Source: Leptotrichia sp. oral taxon 212
GTDB taxonomy: Bacteria; Fusobacteriota; Fusobacteriia; Fusobacteriales; Leptotrichiaceae
DNA length: 64,000 nucleotides
Assembly (NCBI RefSeq): GCF_001274535.1
Contig: NZ_CP012410.1
Location: forward strand, 2,143,126-2,207,125
Direction: 5' to 3'
Made by a program: the position numbers and the translations under genes. Below, piece after piece: positions 40,581 to 49,830 of this stretch. Below the pieces are notes generated by a model. That model saw only the letters and a list, made by a program, of their open reading frames with translations, did no database searches and was not told the DNA's origin. Within the stretch, counting starts at the first letter, position 1. Each line of letters starts with the position of its first letter.

Positions 40581-42491
40581 TTAATTCTTAAAAGGAACTT
40601 TTGACTCTTCAATTAAAGTTTTTACTATTTCATCAACAGTCATATTTAAACTTTCCTGAGAACCAAATCTTCTTACATTTACTTCATTGTTTTTAACTTC
40701 ATTTTTCCCTATAATAAGCTGTACAGGTATTTTCTGATCTCCATTTGCTTCCCTTATCTTATATCCTATTTTTTCATCTCTTGTATCTATTTCTGCCCTT
40801 ATTCCTTCATTCTGAAGTTTTTCATAAAGTTTTTCCGCAGAAGGAACCTGTTCTTTGGAAATTGTAAGAATTCTAACCTGTACAGGCGCAAGCCATGTAG
40901 GGAAAGCTCCTGCGTAATGTTCTATAAGTATTCCTATAAATCTCTCCAAACTTCCATACATTGCCCTGTGAATCATAACAGGCTCATGTTTTTCTCCATC
41001 TGCACCGATATAGCTCATTTCAAATCTTGTAGGAAGATTAAAGTCCAGCTGAATAGTTCCACATTGCCATATTCTTCCGATTGAATCCTTCATCTTGAAA
41101 TCAATTTTAGGTCCGTAGAATGCTCCATCACCAGGATTCAGCTTATACTCAATTCCTTTATGTTCCAGAGCTGACTTAAGATTAGATTCCGCCATTTCCC
41201 ATATTTCATCTGAACCTATTGCCTTATCAGGTTTTGTAGACAATTCAATATGATATTCAAATCCGAATAAAGTATAGAATTTATCATATAAATTAATAAT
41301 TTCAATAATCTGTTCCTCTATCTGTTCCTTTGTACAGAAAACATGAGCATCATCCTGAGTAAATGCTCTAACCCTCATAAGTCCGTGTAACGCTCCACTA
41401 AATTCATGTCTGTGAACAAGTCCCATTTCACCATATTTTAACGGTAAATCTTTATATGAATGAAGATTATTTTTATAGGCAATTATTGATCCAGGACAGT
41501 TCATAGGCTTTATTGCATATTCCTTTTCATCAATAGTCGAAGTATACATATTTTCACGGTAGTTGAACCAGTGCCCTGAAATTTCCCATAATTCCTTGTC
41601 CAGCATTATTGGAGTTCTTATTTCCTGATATTTTCTTTTTTTATGTTCAACTCTCCAAATTTCCTGTAGCTTATTAAACAATTCCACTCCTTTTGGCATG
41701 AAGAAGGGAAATCCAGGTCCATGCTCATCAACAAAGAACAGATCAAGCTGTTTTCCTAGTTTTCTGTGATTTCTTTTTTCAGCTTCTTCCATCATTTTCA
41801 AATAATCTTCAAGCTCCTTTTTAGTTGCAAAAGCCACTCCGTAAATTCTTTGAAGCATTTTATTATTTGAATCTCCACGCCAATATGCTCCTGCTGTAGA
41901 CATAAGTTTAAAAGCTTTCAGATATCCTGTAGACGGTATATGAGTTCCCCTGCACAGATCTATAAACTCTCCCTGCTGATATATACTTACTTTGTCTACT
42001 CCCAAGTCATCTATTATCTCAATTTTGTAGTCTTCTCCCATTTCTGCAAACATTTTTTTTGCATCTTCTGCCGTCATTTCACTCCTTTTAAATTCATAAT
42101 TCTCTTTTACAATCTTTTCCATTTCCTTTTCAATTTTAGCTAAATCTTCTTCAGTAAAAGGTTTTTCCGGATCAAAATCATAGAAGAATCCATTTTCAAT
42201 TACAGGCCCTATTGTAACCTTTGTTCCCGGAAAAAGTCTCTGCACAGCCTGAGCCATAATATGCGCGGCACTGTGTCTTGTTATCTCTATACCTTTTTCA
42301 CTTGTTGCTGTTATTATTTCAATGTTTCCTGACTTCTCAATCAGATATGATGGGTCAACCTGTATCCCGTCTATCACTGCACCGACAGTAGCTTTTCCCA
42401 GACTTGAACCTATCGTTTTTGCAAATTCCACAACTGTCATTGATTTTTCAAGTTTTCTGACACTTCCGTCAGGTAATATCATTTCTATCAT
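40581..42491 (-). CDS. thrS: Threonyl-tRNA synthetase
   Basis: A 636-residue class II synthetase with the TGS domain (1-62), the editing domain ('HSAAHIMAQAVQRLFPG' and 'CRGTHIPSTG'), the catalytic core ('MNCPGSIIAYK', 'MRVRAFTQDDAHVF', 'MIHRAMYGSLERFIGILIE') and the anticodon domain ('VQVRILTIS'). It is complete. It lies 33 bases after the LptD-like gene with ribosome site AAGGAG, so it appears to be in that transcript. I found no T-box leader in front of it. Confidence 0.98.
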   Translation of the reverse strand: MIEMILPDGSVRKLEKSMTVVEFAKTIGSSLGKATVGAVIDGIQVDPSYLIEKSGNIEIITATSEKGIEITRHSAAHIMAQAVQRLFPGTKVTIGPVIENGFFYDFDPEKPFTEEDLAKIEKEMEKIVKENYEFKRSEMTAEDAKKMFAEMGEDYKIEIIDDLGVDKVSIYQQGEFIDLCRGTHIPSTGYLKAFKLMSTAGAYWRGDSNNKMLQRIYGVAFATKKELEDYLKMMEEAEKRNHRKLGKQLDLFFVDEHGPGFPFFMPKGVELFNKLQEIWRVEHKKRKYQEIRTPIMLDKELWEISGHWFNYRENMYTSTIDEKEYAIKPMNCPGSIIAYKNNLHSYKDLPLKYGEMGLVHRHEFSGALHGLMRVRAFTQDDAHVFCTKEQIEEQIIEIINLYDKFYTLFGFEYHIELSTKPDKAIGSDEIWEMAESNLKSALEHKGIEYKLNPGDGAFYGPKIDFKMKDSIGRIWQCGTIQLDFNLPTRFEMSYIGADGEKHEPVMIHRAMYGSLERFIGILIEHYAGAFPTWLAPVQVRILTISKEQVPSAEKLYEKLQNEGIRAEIDTRDEKIGYKIREANGDQKIPVQLIIGKNEVKNNEVNVRRFGSQESLNMTVDEIVKTLIEESKVPFKN

Positions 42492-42524
42492 CTTTCTAAC
42501 TCCTTAAATTAATTTATTATTTTA

Positions 42525-45500
42525 TTATAATCCTGCTCCAAATGATGGTCTTCCTCCGCTATAATTAAACTGAACATTTTTTTCAGGGAAAGGTGTTATA
42601 CCAAATTTAAGTGTAATAACAGGATAATATCCCAGTTTCTTATTGTCAGGCTTATCCCATTTTACTCCTGCTCCTATTTCCCATTCAACATTTTCAAATC
42701 TATGGCTTAATGTAGCTAGTCCAAGCGTAAGTTTATTTACTCTTGTTGCAGCAGAAGAACTTTCAAATATTTCAGGATTTGAAGAGTTTGGCGCACCATC
42801 TTTTACATACTGCAATTTTGCACCAACCCACCAAGGTTTATCAGGATCTTCTCCAAACATATACTTTGTTTCAAATTCGTGTTTTCTAAAATTGTACTCA
42901 CTTTTACGTCCCGGCAGTCTTCTGTAAATTCTGTCAGGTCTTTCCATTACATATCTATAGGCTACAAAAAATTTCTCAAGATATCCGGCTTCCATTTTAA
43001 AAGTAAGATCATTTAATCTGTCCATTCCCTTTAATTCTGTTGAATATAATGAATTTGAACCGTCAATTTCCAAATCCAGTCCAACCTGAAAATATTTTTT
43101 ACCTTTTCTAAGTTCCTGAAGTTTTGAATTAAAATCATTCAGATTAAATTTATTCTGTCTATAATTTTCCTCTTCAACATAACTTTTATACGCCTGTTCC
43201 TCTTCATTGCTCAGAAACAATCTATCATCACTGTTTATCTCTATGTTATCCAGTACATTTCTATTTGAATTAGAAATAGAGAATCCCTGAGTATTTGAAT
43301 CTCTTATTATGTCCTGACCTCTTGAAGTAACAACAGTTTCAGAGCTTCCATTTTCCTTTTTTAAATCTTTCTCATATTTAGGTTTAGCATTATTCTCATA
43401 TCTGTACAAAAGGCTTATTGTTGTATAGTCACTTCCATGAGAATATCTGTCATCAGAATCTACTAAAGGAGTATTATTCAAATCTCTATATGTTTTTTTC
43501 CCAAATCCGTAATTTATTCTAAAATAATGGTCTGATTCAAATTTCTTATTTCTCATTTTTTTAGTATCATAAACAAAACCTATTTTATGTGTTTCTGTTT
43601 TTAATTTTAAATCAGGCACTCCAAATGTAGCACTTGTTCCAAAAATATCATTTCTTTTGGTTCTTAAATTTATATACTCTATTCCCCATTCATTAAAATT
43701 CATAGAAAAAGTTCTTTCTCTTTCCAATTCCTTGTATGTCTTCTGATCCCATCCCATTGTTATGTCAAAAGGATAAATTTCCTTATTCCTGTCACTATAT
43801 CTGTAGAGGAAATTATCTTCATTATTTGATGTATAACCATACTGAACTTCCCTGTTGAGATTTTTTGAAGTTTTAAAATTCTTAAATTCATACTCTTCAT
43901 TGCTTTCAAAATCAAAACTTACAAATCTTCTGTTGGCAATATCTGCTTTAAAGTAATTTCTCACATATCTGTTCTTCAGCCAGTTATCACTAAAATGTCT
44001 GTCATCCTTTCCTGTAAAAATATAATTGAAATTTACGTTTCCTATATGAACATTAAAATCATTTTTCAGTCCAAATGCATTTGAAGGTATCTCAATAATA
44101 TCAATTCCATTATACATCGCTCCATTTGCATCAGTTTTCTGCAATGAAAGGTTCACTTCATTAGTAACTTTCACATCATATTTATTATCCGTCCGTGCTG
44201 TATTGTCAAAAATTGTTGTAAATAGTTTTGTATCCAATGTAGCTATATTCATAGACGGTTTCTGTTTAATCTCTCCGCCTGCGGCATCTTTTGCTATTTT
44301 GTAACCTGTTCTGGAAGAGGTATCTTCTATTTTTCTTCCTCGATAAAATTCAGGTACATAAGCGTCTGAATAGTCCCTGTTTTCAAATCCAAAGTTAAAA
44401 GCTACATAAGAATTTCTAAGAGGCAGTTCAATCTTATCATTCCCTATATTTATCTTCTGAGATCTATATTTTTCATAAACTATTCTCTTTGCCCTTCTTA
44501 TAATCTCTGCATCTTCATAGACTTTATAAATTCTACTGTTATCATCAGTTGTAGAATTTAAGAACATGCTGTTAAAATTAGGATTATCTCTGGTAAAATC
44601 ATATTCGTATTCCTTTTTTCTAATATCAATCTGTTTTGTAACAACACCAAAATAAAAATTATTTGTCAAATTTTGCGCCAGTGTCTTAGGTTCATATCCA
44701 AAAAAATCACTACGTCTGAAAGGATAATAGTTACCAAAGGTTAAACCCCATTCTTTTCTCTTATCATAGGCAAGTTTCTGTACCCATCTGTTTGAATCTT
44801 CCAATGAATGAAAGTCAGCATCATCCCTTTCCCGAAGATTTAATATCTCTCCATATTCATCCTTATTTGAATCAACATAATCAAATTTTATCTTCGGACC
44901 TCTAAAATCTATTGAATAACTTTCCTTTTTCCTGTAGGAATTCAAATCTCCCACATAGCCCGGATTGATATCTATAAATTCTTCATTATCAACTTTTATT
45001 GCAACATCACTGTTTCCATTTGTATATTTTAGACTCTTATACAGATCAACATCGGTTCTTCTAGGGTCAATTTCATCCCTGTCGACAATATAATCATTTA
45101 TTTTTGTAAGCTCCCTCAGAGCTTCCTTGTTCTGTGTCCAGTAGTAATCAAGATTAAATTCTCCATTTTTACCAAGTTCCTGATTGATTGTAAAATCGTA
45201 GAAACCTATTTTTTTATATAAATTCACATAACTGGTGTAATCATCTTTCAAAAGTACTCCATCTGTTGCCCTCATTAAGTTTGTCGTCATGTTTTTATAA
45301 GTAAGGTTCCAGATACCGTATCCTAAATTATAAAAACTTCTTTCACTTTTTTCTTTCTTAGGAGTATTTACAACATTATGAGTCCATTTAAAATCCCACT
45401 CTCTGGTTCTATTTCCAAGCGGCACAACTACCCTGTTCACAAAAATATTACCACTGTTATGCGAACCAAATCTGTAATCATTCGAAAATTTTAGCGCAAG

Positions 45501-46211
45501 TTTTTTCTTTGCACTTATTTCAAAATCAACAAATCCCTGTGCCAACGGACCTCTGTCATAGTCAAATCCCCATATACCAAAAAGACCCCTGTCACTGTCT
45601 GAACCAATATAAGGAAACAGAGTAGCTCTTTGACTTTCAGGTTTCAGAGATACTACATAGTATGGAAATTTAAACCATGTTTTTCCTCCGGCAACTACGC
45701 TAATGTCCTTAGCAACCACTTTTCTGTTTGGATAAATCTGCAGTTCCCTTGTATTTATTTTATAATTTGGATTTTCGTAAGGACTCGTTGTGAACCATCC
45801 ATTTTTTATTGTTATTTTGCTAGGATATTCACTAAGAGTTTCTTCCCCGCCATAACGCAGTTTCAAATTGCTGTCATAGCTCTCTGAACCTAGTATTTTT
45901 GCCTTTCTTGTATCCATATCAAAAATAACTTCATTTGCTTTTATTGTCTGTGTACCTTGGTTAAAAAGAACATTTCCGTAAGCAAAAAGAATATTTTTTT
46001 TTGCAAGTTTTTTCAGATTATCTGATTTTATTGAAATATCTCCGTATTTCAAAAGTACTCCATCAGTTGCAGAAATAGATTCATTTTCTATGTCTATTAC
46101 TGATTTTTCAGTTTCAAGATCTATAACTGTTTCAGCTTTAGATTCCCTTATCTTTGAAAAAAACAGCACACAAAACAAAAAACTGAATAATATTTTATAT
46201 TTTATTTTCAT
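42525..46211 (-). CDS. lptD: LptD/OstA-like outer-membrane LPS assembly protein, very large
   Basis: A 1228-residue exported protein. It has a signal peptide (about 1-26, 'ILFSFLFCVLFFSKIRESKA'), then an OstA/LptA-like beta-jellyroll (about 35-150, 'DGVLLKYGDISIKSDNLKKL', 'ANEVIFDMDTRKAKI'). A long beta-barrel region follows, with alternating aromatic strands ending 'PEKNVQFNYSGGRPSFGAGL'. LptD places lipopolysaccharide in the outer leaflet. E. coli LptD has 784 residues, so this is about 440 longer, the extra being spread through the barrel and loops. I saw no obvious cysteine pairs of the E. coli type. It heads a unit with thrS. Confidence 0.82.
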   Translation of the reverse strand: MKIKYKILFSFLFCVLFFSKIRESKAETVIDLETEKSVIDIENESISATDGVLLKYGDISIKSDNLKKLAKKNILFAYGNVLFNQGTQTIKANEVIFDMDTRKAKILGSESYDSNLKLRYGGEETLSEYPSKITIKNGWFTTSPYENPNYKINTRELQIYPNRKVVAKDISVVAGGKTWFKFPYYVVSLKPESQRATLFPYIGSDSDRGLFGIWGFDYDRGPLAQGFVDFEISAKKKLALKFSNDYRFGSHNSGNIFVNRVVVPLGNRTREWDFKWTHNVVNTPKKEKSERSFYNLGYGIWNLTYKNMTTNLMRATDGVLLKDDYTSYVNLYKKIGFYDFTINQELGKNGEFNLDYYWTQNKEALRELTKINDYIVDRDEIDPRRTDVDLYKSLKYTNGNSDVAIKVDNEEFIDINPGYVGDLNSYRKKESYSIDFRGPKIKFDYVDSNKDEYGEILNLRERDDADFHSLEDSNRWVQKLAYDKRKEWGLTFGNYYPFRRSDFFGYEPKTLAQNLTNNFYFGVVTKQIDIRKKEYEYDFTRDNPNFNSMFLNSTTDDNSRIYKVYEDAEIIRRAKRIVYEKYRSQKINIGNDKIELPLRNSYVAFNFGFENRDYSDAYVPEFYRGRKIEDTSSRTGYKIAKDAAGGEIKQKPSMNIATLDTKLFTTIFDNTARTDNKYDVKVTNEVNLSLQKTDANGAMYNGIDIIEIPSNAFGLKNDFNVHIGNVNFNYIFTGKDDRHFSDNWLKNRYVRNYFKADIANRRFVSFDFESNEEYEFKNFKTSKNLNREVQYGYTSNNEDNFLYRYSDRNKEIYPFDITMGWDQKTYKELERERTFSMNFNEWGIEYINLRTKRNDIFGTSATFGVPDLKLKTETHKIGFVYDTKKMRNKKFESDHYFRINYGFGKKTYRDLNNTPLVDSDDRYSHGSDYTTISLLYRYENNAKPKYEKDLKKENGSSETVVTSRGQDIIRDSNTQGFSISNSNRNVLDNIEINSDDRLFLSNEEEQAYKSYVEEENYRQNKFNLNDFNSKLQELRKGKKYFQVGLDLEIDGSNSLYSTELKGMDRLNDLTFKMEAGYLEKFFVAYRYVMERPDRIYRRLPGRKSEYNFRKHEFETKYMFGEDPDKPWWVGAKLQYVKDGAPNSSNPEIFESSSAATRVNKLTLGLATLSHRFENVEWEIGAGVKWDKPDNKKLGYYPVITLKFGITPFPEKNVQFNYSGGRPSFGAGL

Positions 46212-46449
46212 GTTTTCAACCCTTATTTAAAGTTTTATACGTAAAATTATAGCATAATTTTATTGCTATGACAATGTGAAAAGACTTTTTTATTTATTAA
46301 TCCCTTTATTATATCTTTACTAAAGTAAAAAATGAAATCAAATAATACTTTAAGATAATTTTTCATATTTTTAATTATATATAATATTATAAATATACTG
46401 AAAAAGCTATTGCCTAAAATATTACTTTCTAGTATAATTTAATCAGAAG

Positions 46450-46501
46450 TTGACATCCTAATTATATATAGAATAATCAGAAAATATTTTCAGGATGTCA
46501 A
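46450..46501 (+). promoter_or_regulatory. Promoter region with long-arm inverted repeat before the amidase gene
   Basis: TTGACATCCT (46450-46459) and AGGATGTCAA (46492-46501) form a perfect 10-base inverted repeat with 32 bases between. The left arm contains a -35-like TTGACA; the right arm contains the first ATG of the amidase frame. The -10 is weak (AATAAT at 16 bases). It could be a regulator site or an mRNA hairpin hiding the start. Confidence 0.5.
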
Positions 46502-47295
46502 AATTTCAAATCAAAAACGAAAGGAGATATAGTTACTATATTTTAGCAAACTATGTAAAAAAAATTATGTTAAATTTATTTTTTAAAAGAGCAATAATAG
46601 TTGCCCTTTCAGTAATTGTATTAAATGTACCTTCAAAACTTCATGCCGAAGCTTTAAATCCCGGAAATAACAAAGTGTGTATAGATCCCGGACATCAGGC
46701 TAAAGGAAATAAAGGACTGGAAGAAGTTGCTCCCGGTTCTTCAACAAAAAAAATAAAGGTCGCGGATGGAACAGCAGGAGTGGTTACAAAAAAACCTGAA
46801 TACCAGCTTACTCTGGAAGTAGGACTTAAATTAAGAGACAGATTGAAAAGCAAAGGATATCCTGTTTTTATGATAAGGGAAACAAACAATGTAAATATAA
46901 GCAATAAGGAAAGAGCTATCATGACAAACAAGGAAGGATGTGCAGTATACATAAGATTACATGCGGACGGTTCTTCAAATAGAAGCCTTAACGGAGTATC
47001 TGTCCTGACTTCATCCCCTAAAAATCCTCATACTAAAAATGTCCAAAAATCAAGTGACAAATTTTCAAAAGATGTATTGTCTGAATTTGTAAAGGCAACA
47101 GGTGCAAAAAATAGAGGAGTTTCATACCGTGATGACCTGACTGGAACAAACTGGTCCACTGTTACCAATACTTTAATTGAAATGGGATTCATGTCAAATC
47201 CTGAAGAAGACAGAAAAATGGCTTCAGATGAATATCAGAATAAAATGGTCACAGGAATTGTAAACGGAATTGAAAAATATTTCAGAGAAAAATAA
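46495..47295 (+). CDS. Exported N-acetylmuramoyl-L-alanine amidase (Amidase_3)
   Basis: A zinc amidase that cuts the bond between MurNAc and the stem peptide. Motifs: 'VCIDPGHQ', the glutamate in 'YQLTLEVGLKLRDRLKSKGY', 'YIRLHADGSSN' and 'NTLIEMGFMSNPEED'. A signal peptide follows Met25 ('LFFKRAIIVALSVIVLNVPSKLHAEA'). The start is uncertain: the first ATG (46495) has no ribosome site and lies in an inverted repeat, the ATG at 46567 gives a normal signal peptide but has no good site, and an AAAGGAG near 46520 has no in-frame ATG/GTG/TTG at proper spacing. It is a possible supplier for the MurNAc locus downstream. Confidence 0.88.
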   Translation: MSKFQIKNERRYSYYILANYVKKIMLNLFFKRAIIVALSVIVLNVPSKLHAEALNPGNNKVCIDPGHQAKGNKGLEEVAPGSSTKKIKVADGTAGVVTKKPEYQLTLEVGLKLRDRLKSKGYPVFMIRETNNVNISNKERAIMTNKEGCAVYIRLHADGSSNRSLNGVSVLTSSPKNPHTKNVQKSSDKFSKDVLSEFVKATGAKNRGVSYRDDLTGTNWSTVTNTLIEMGFMSNPEEDRKMASDEYQNKMVTGIVNGIEKYFREK

Positions 47296-47321
47296 TATTT
47301 TATATACATTTTAAAAAGAAT

Positions 47322-47376
47322 CTGTCTCAAAAAAATTAAAAATTAATGTAAAAACTGATTTTTTATTTTGAGACAG
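47322..47376. repeat. Short-form inverted repeat, likely bidirectional terminator
   Basis: CTGTCTCAAAAAAATTAAAA ... TTTTATTTTGAGACAG, with a run of seven Ts after the right arm. It lies between the convergent amidase and EVE genes, so it may end both transcripts. Confidence 0.8.
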
Positions 47377-47397
47377 TTTTTTTGTTGTTTAATAATT

Positions 47398-47799
47398 TTA
47401 TTTCATTAAATCATAAATAAATCTAAAAAAATCTTCTGATATTTCAAAATGACCATATCTTAGCTGCTTTGCGTATTTTATCCATTCAGGGTGGTTCCTC
47501 AATTCATTTATTGTACATTTTCCATTTAATTTTAAATAATCGACATCCCTTCTGTAAGGAATAAAATTTTCTGTCATTTGAAATTGATACACATTTTCAT
47601 CTTTTATTTTCCCTATAGCTGTTATTTCCTGAAATTTCACATCAGAATTTAAGCTTATTTTTGGACTATAATAAATTAATATATCGCCTTTTTTCATCCT
47701 TTTTAAAGGTGTACTTTTACCATGACATAGTTGACAAAAATTACCTTCTACTCCTATCATGACATGTTCCTTTGAAACTGTTCCCATCCAATATTTCAT
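47398..47799 (-). CDS. EVE-domain protein
   Basis: A 133-residue protein of the EVE (PUA-like) family: 'MKYWMGTVSKEHV', 'GDILIYYSPKISL', 'EITAIGKIKDENVYQF' and 'NFIPYRRDVDYLKL'. EVE domains are thought to bind modified bases in DNA or RNA and are often linked with restriction or toxin systems. No such partner is adjacent here. It is a single gene on the minus strand. Confidence 0.85.
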   Translation of the reverse strand: MKYWMGTVSKEHVMIGVEGNFCQLCHGKSTPLKRMKKGDILIYYSPKISLNSDVKFQEITAIGKIKDENVYQFQMTENFIPYRRDVDYLKLNGKCTINELRNHPEWIKYAKQLRYGHFEISEDFFRFIYDLMK

Positions 47800-47931
47800 A
47801 AATAATTTCCTTTCAAAATTTTATTTTAATATATTAACTAAGTATATTTGTAATATACAGAAAAGTCAAATATTGTTTTTTAAGCATTATGGGGTATAAT
47901 ACTAATGAAAATAAATTTAGGAGGTTTTACA

Positions 47932-48591
47932 ATGAAATTTAAAAAGATTTTTTTCTCAGTTTTTTTGATATTCTGTTTCAACATTTTTTCAAATGTAAAT
48001 TATAATGTATTTGTAATTATGGATAACAGTGCAAAGGAAAATGTTGAAAGTATTTCAAAGGGACTCAAGGAAGTCGGTATTGACAGCCTTTATTCGAAAG
48101 GATATGCAATCCACATGACTCTTTACCTCACAGAATACAAACCTGAGGCATTAAAAACAATAAAGGAAACTGTCACTAGAATTGCAAAAAATACTAAGCC
48201 TTTTGAAGTAAATTTCTACAGATTAAGAAAAACTGGAGGAAACTGGTTTATGCTTGATGCTGAAAACAATGCGATTATACAGGGACTGGCAGATGAAATG
48301 ACTGTTAGTCTTAATAAATACCGTGCAACTGATGCCAAAGTTCCTGACTGGGCAAAATCTATTCCTGAAAAGGTAAAATCATTTAATCTGTACGGTTCTC
48401 CAAATGTATTTATGAACTTTGATCCGCATATAACATTACTTACTCCTGAAGATTCTGCTAAAATAGATGCATTTACTGCAAAATATGATTTTAAGCCTTT
48501 CAAGTCAAAAGTTATCGGAATTGGGATTGCACAGGTTGATGATTTAGGTCAGGCAAAAGATATAATTTATTCTGTTAAATTTAAAAACTAA
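47932..48591 (+). CDS. Exported 2H-phosphoesterase-like protein
   Basis: A 219-residue protein with a signal peptide (about 1-20, 'IFFSVFLIFCFNIFS') and the paired HxT motifs of the 2H (2'-5' RNA ligase/cyclic phosphodiesterase) superfamily: 'AIHMTLYL' (His61, Thr63) and 'DPHITLLT' (His166, Thr168). Members open 2',3'-cyclic phosphates or seal 2'-5' links; most act in the cytoplasm, so the export signal is unusual. I start at 47932, with AGGAGG 7 bases upstream. It stands alone between two repeat elements. Confidence 0.75.
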   Translation: MKFKKIFFSVFLIFCFNIFSNVNYNVFVIMDNSAKENVESISKGLKEVGIDSLYSKGYAIHMTLYLTEYKPEALKTIKETVTRIAKNTKPFEVNFYRLRKTGGNWFMLDAENNAIIQGLADEMTVSLNKYRATDAKVPDWAKSIPEKVKSFNLYGSPNVFMNFDPHITLLTPEDSAKIDAFTAKYDFKPFKSKVIGIGIAQVDDLGQAKDIIYSVKFKN

Positions 48592-48611
48592 TATTTTCAA
48601 AATAAAAAGAA

Positions 48612-48664
48612 CTGTCTCAAAATTTAGAAAATATAAAAACCATATTTATTCATTTTTGAGACAG
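48612..48664. repeat. Short-form inverted repeat, likely bidirectional terminator
   Basis: CTGTCTCAAAATTTAG ... TTCATTTTTGAGACAG followed by five Ts. It lies between the convergent 2H-phosphoesterase and MupG-like genes. Confidence 0.8.
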
Positions 48665-48681
48665 TTTTTATTTTCAATTTT

Positions 48682-49761
48682 TTAATCAGAATTATTATTA
48701 CTTACAAATTCAAACTGTTTTACTATACTGATATAATCCAATAATTCCATATCTTTTTCAATAATCTTAGAGACAACAGATCTTTTTTCGTCTGTACCAA
48801 GATTTTTCAGTGCTATTTCCAGTTCTCCCTCATATCTTAAATATTTACTGTTACTTATAAGGATATCACCTTTTTTTATAGGAATATCTGATGATATTTT
48901 TTCTATGTCAATACTGTATCCCGCAAGTTCTTCCTTTATATATTCACAGAAATCCTTTCTGGTTTCTCCTATATTTCCACCTGCAGTGGCTCTTACGACA
49001 TGTTCAGAAGAATCTATCCTGTCCTGAAAAACCTTATCTGTAAGTATATCATGTTCATTTCTTAAAGGAATTGCTCCTTTACTGAAATAACCAAATTCCT
49101 TCCAGTTTTCATCTGATAAATTTATATCTCCTACCAGAATTACATCTGTACTTAGGGATAGCAGGTCAAGACACGATGTAAGAAACCTCATATTCCGATG
49201 TTCCTCCACTGTGGGAAGTCCTTCATATATAGGTCCTCTAAGTTCGTCTCCCTTTACAAAAGCCATTGTTCTTATCCCATATTTTTTATATTTCAAATTC
49301 TGTTCCAGCAAATATTTTTTTGAAATACCTGTAAACCTTTTCGGATAAAAATTATGCAGGCTTAACATATTGGAAAATTTAGCATGTTTCAGTTTCATAT
49401 ACTCCAGTTCTTCCTCTATCAATGTACTTGCATTAAGAACTATTTTATTTTTTTCTGAAAGATTTAAAATTTCATCAACAGTAAATCCGTCGTCAATACG
49501 AAGATATACATTTTCTGAATTTAAATTTGCAATATCTTTAGTTGTGCTGTTTATATCGACTATAAGATTTAAATTATGTTCAGTACAGAGCCTGATTATT
49601 TTTTCAAGCTCCGACTGTTTATCAACTTTTTCTTCAGATATATTAAGGGATGTAAAAACATACTTTGCCCCTGATTTTACAGCCTTTTCTATAATTTTTT
49701 CATTTTTTTCTTTTCCTGTGCTTAAATAAACTGAAAATCCTGTTTCAAATTTTTTTTTCAT
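48682..49761 (-). CDS. MupG-like 6-phospho-N-acetylmuramidase (DUF871), distal copy
   Basis: A 359-residue protein of the DUF871/MupG family: a TIM barrel (about 1-235) with 'GFSVYLSTGKEKNEKIIEKA', 'LHNFYPKRFTGISKKYL' and 'GLPTVEEHR', plus a C-terminal cyclophilin-like domain ('KKGDILISNSKYLRYEGELEI'). MupG of Staphylococcus aureus splits MurNAc-6-phosphate-GlcNAc. It is the last gene of the MurP-esterase-hydrolase-MupG block. It is clearly divergent from the copy at 53978-55069, so the two may prefer different sugars. Confidence 0.82.
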   Translation of the reverse strand: MKKKFETGFSVYLSTGKEKNEKIIEKAVKSGAKYVFTSLNISEEKVDKQSELEKIIRLCTEHNLNLIVDINSTTKDIANLNSENVYLRIDDGFTVDEILNLSEKNKIVLNASTLIEEELEYMKLKHAKFSNMLSLHNFYPKRFTGISKKYLLEQNLKYKKYGIRTMAFVKGDELRGPIYEGLPTVEEHRNMRFLTSCLDLLSLSTDVILVGDINLSDENWKEFGYFSKGAIPLRNEHDILTDKVFQDRIDSSEHVVRATAGGNIGETRKDFCEYIKEELAGYSIDIEKISSDIPIKKGDILISNSKYLRYEGELEIALKNLGTDEKRSVVSKIIEKDMELLDYISIVKQFEFVSNNNSD

Positions 49762-49830
49762 ATTTTCTTTCCTATCCTGTCTATATTGATGCCTTCAATC
49801 TGATTTATATGTATCCTTCAATTTACAATT

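Noticed and set aside
42492-42524. Possible T-box leader for thrS
   Set aside because: Only 33 bases separate thrS from the upstream gene; there is no room for a T-box and no T-box sequence within the upstream end.
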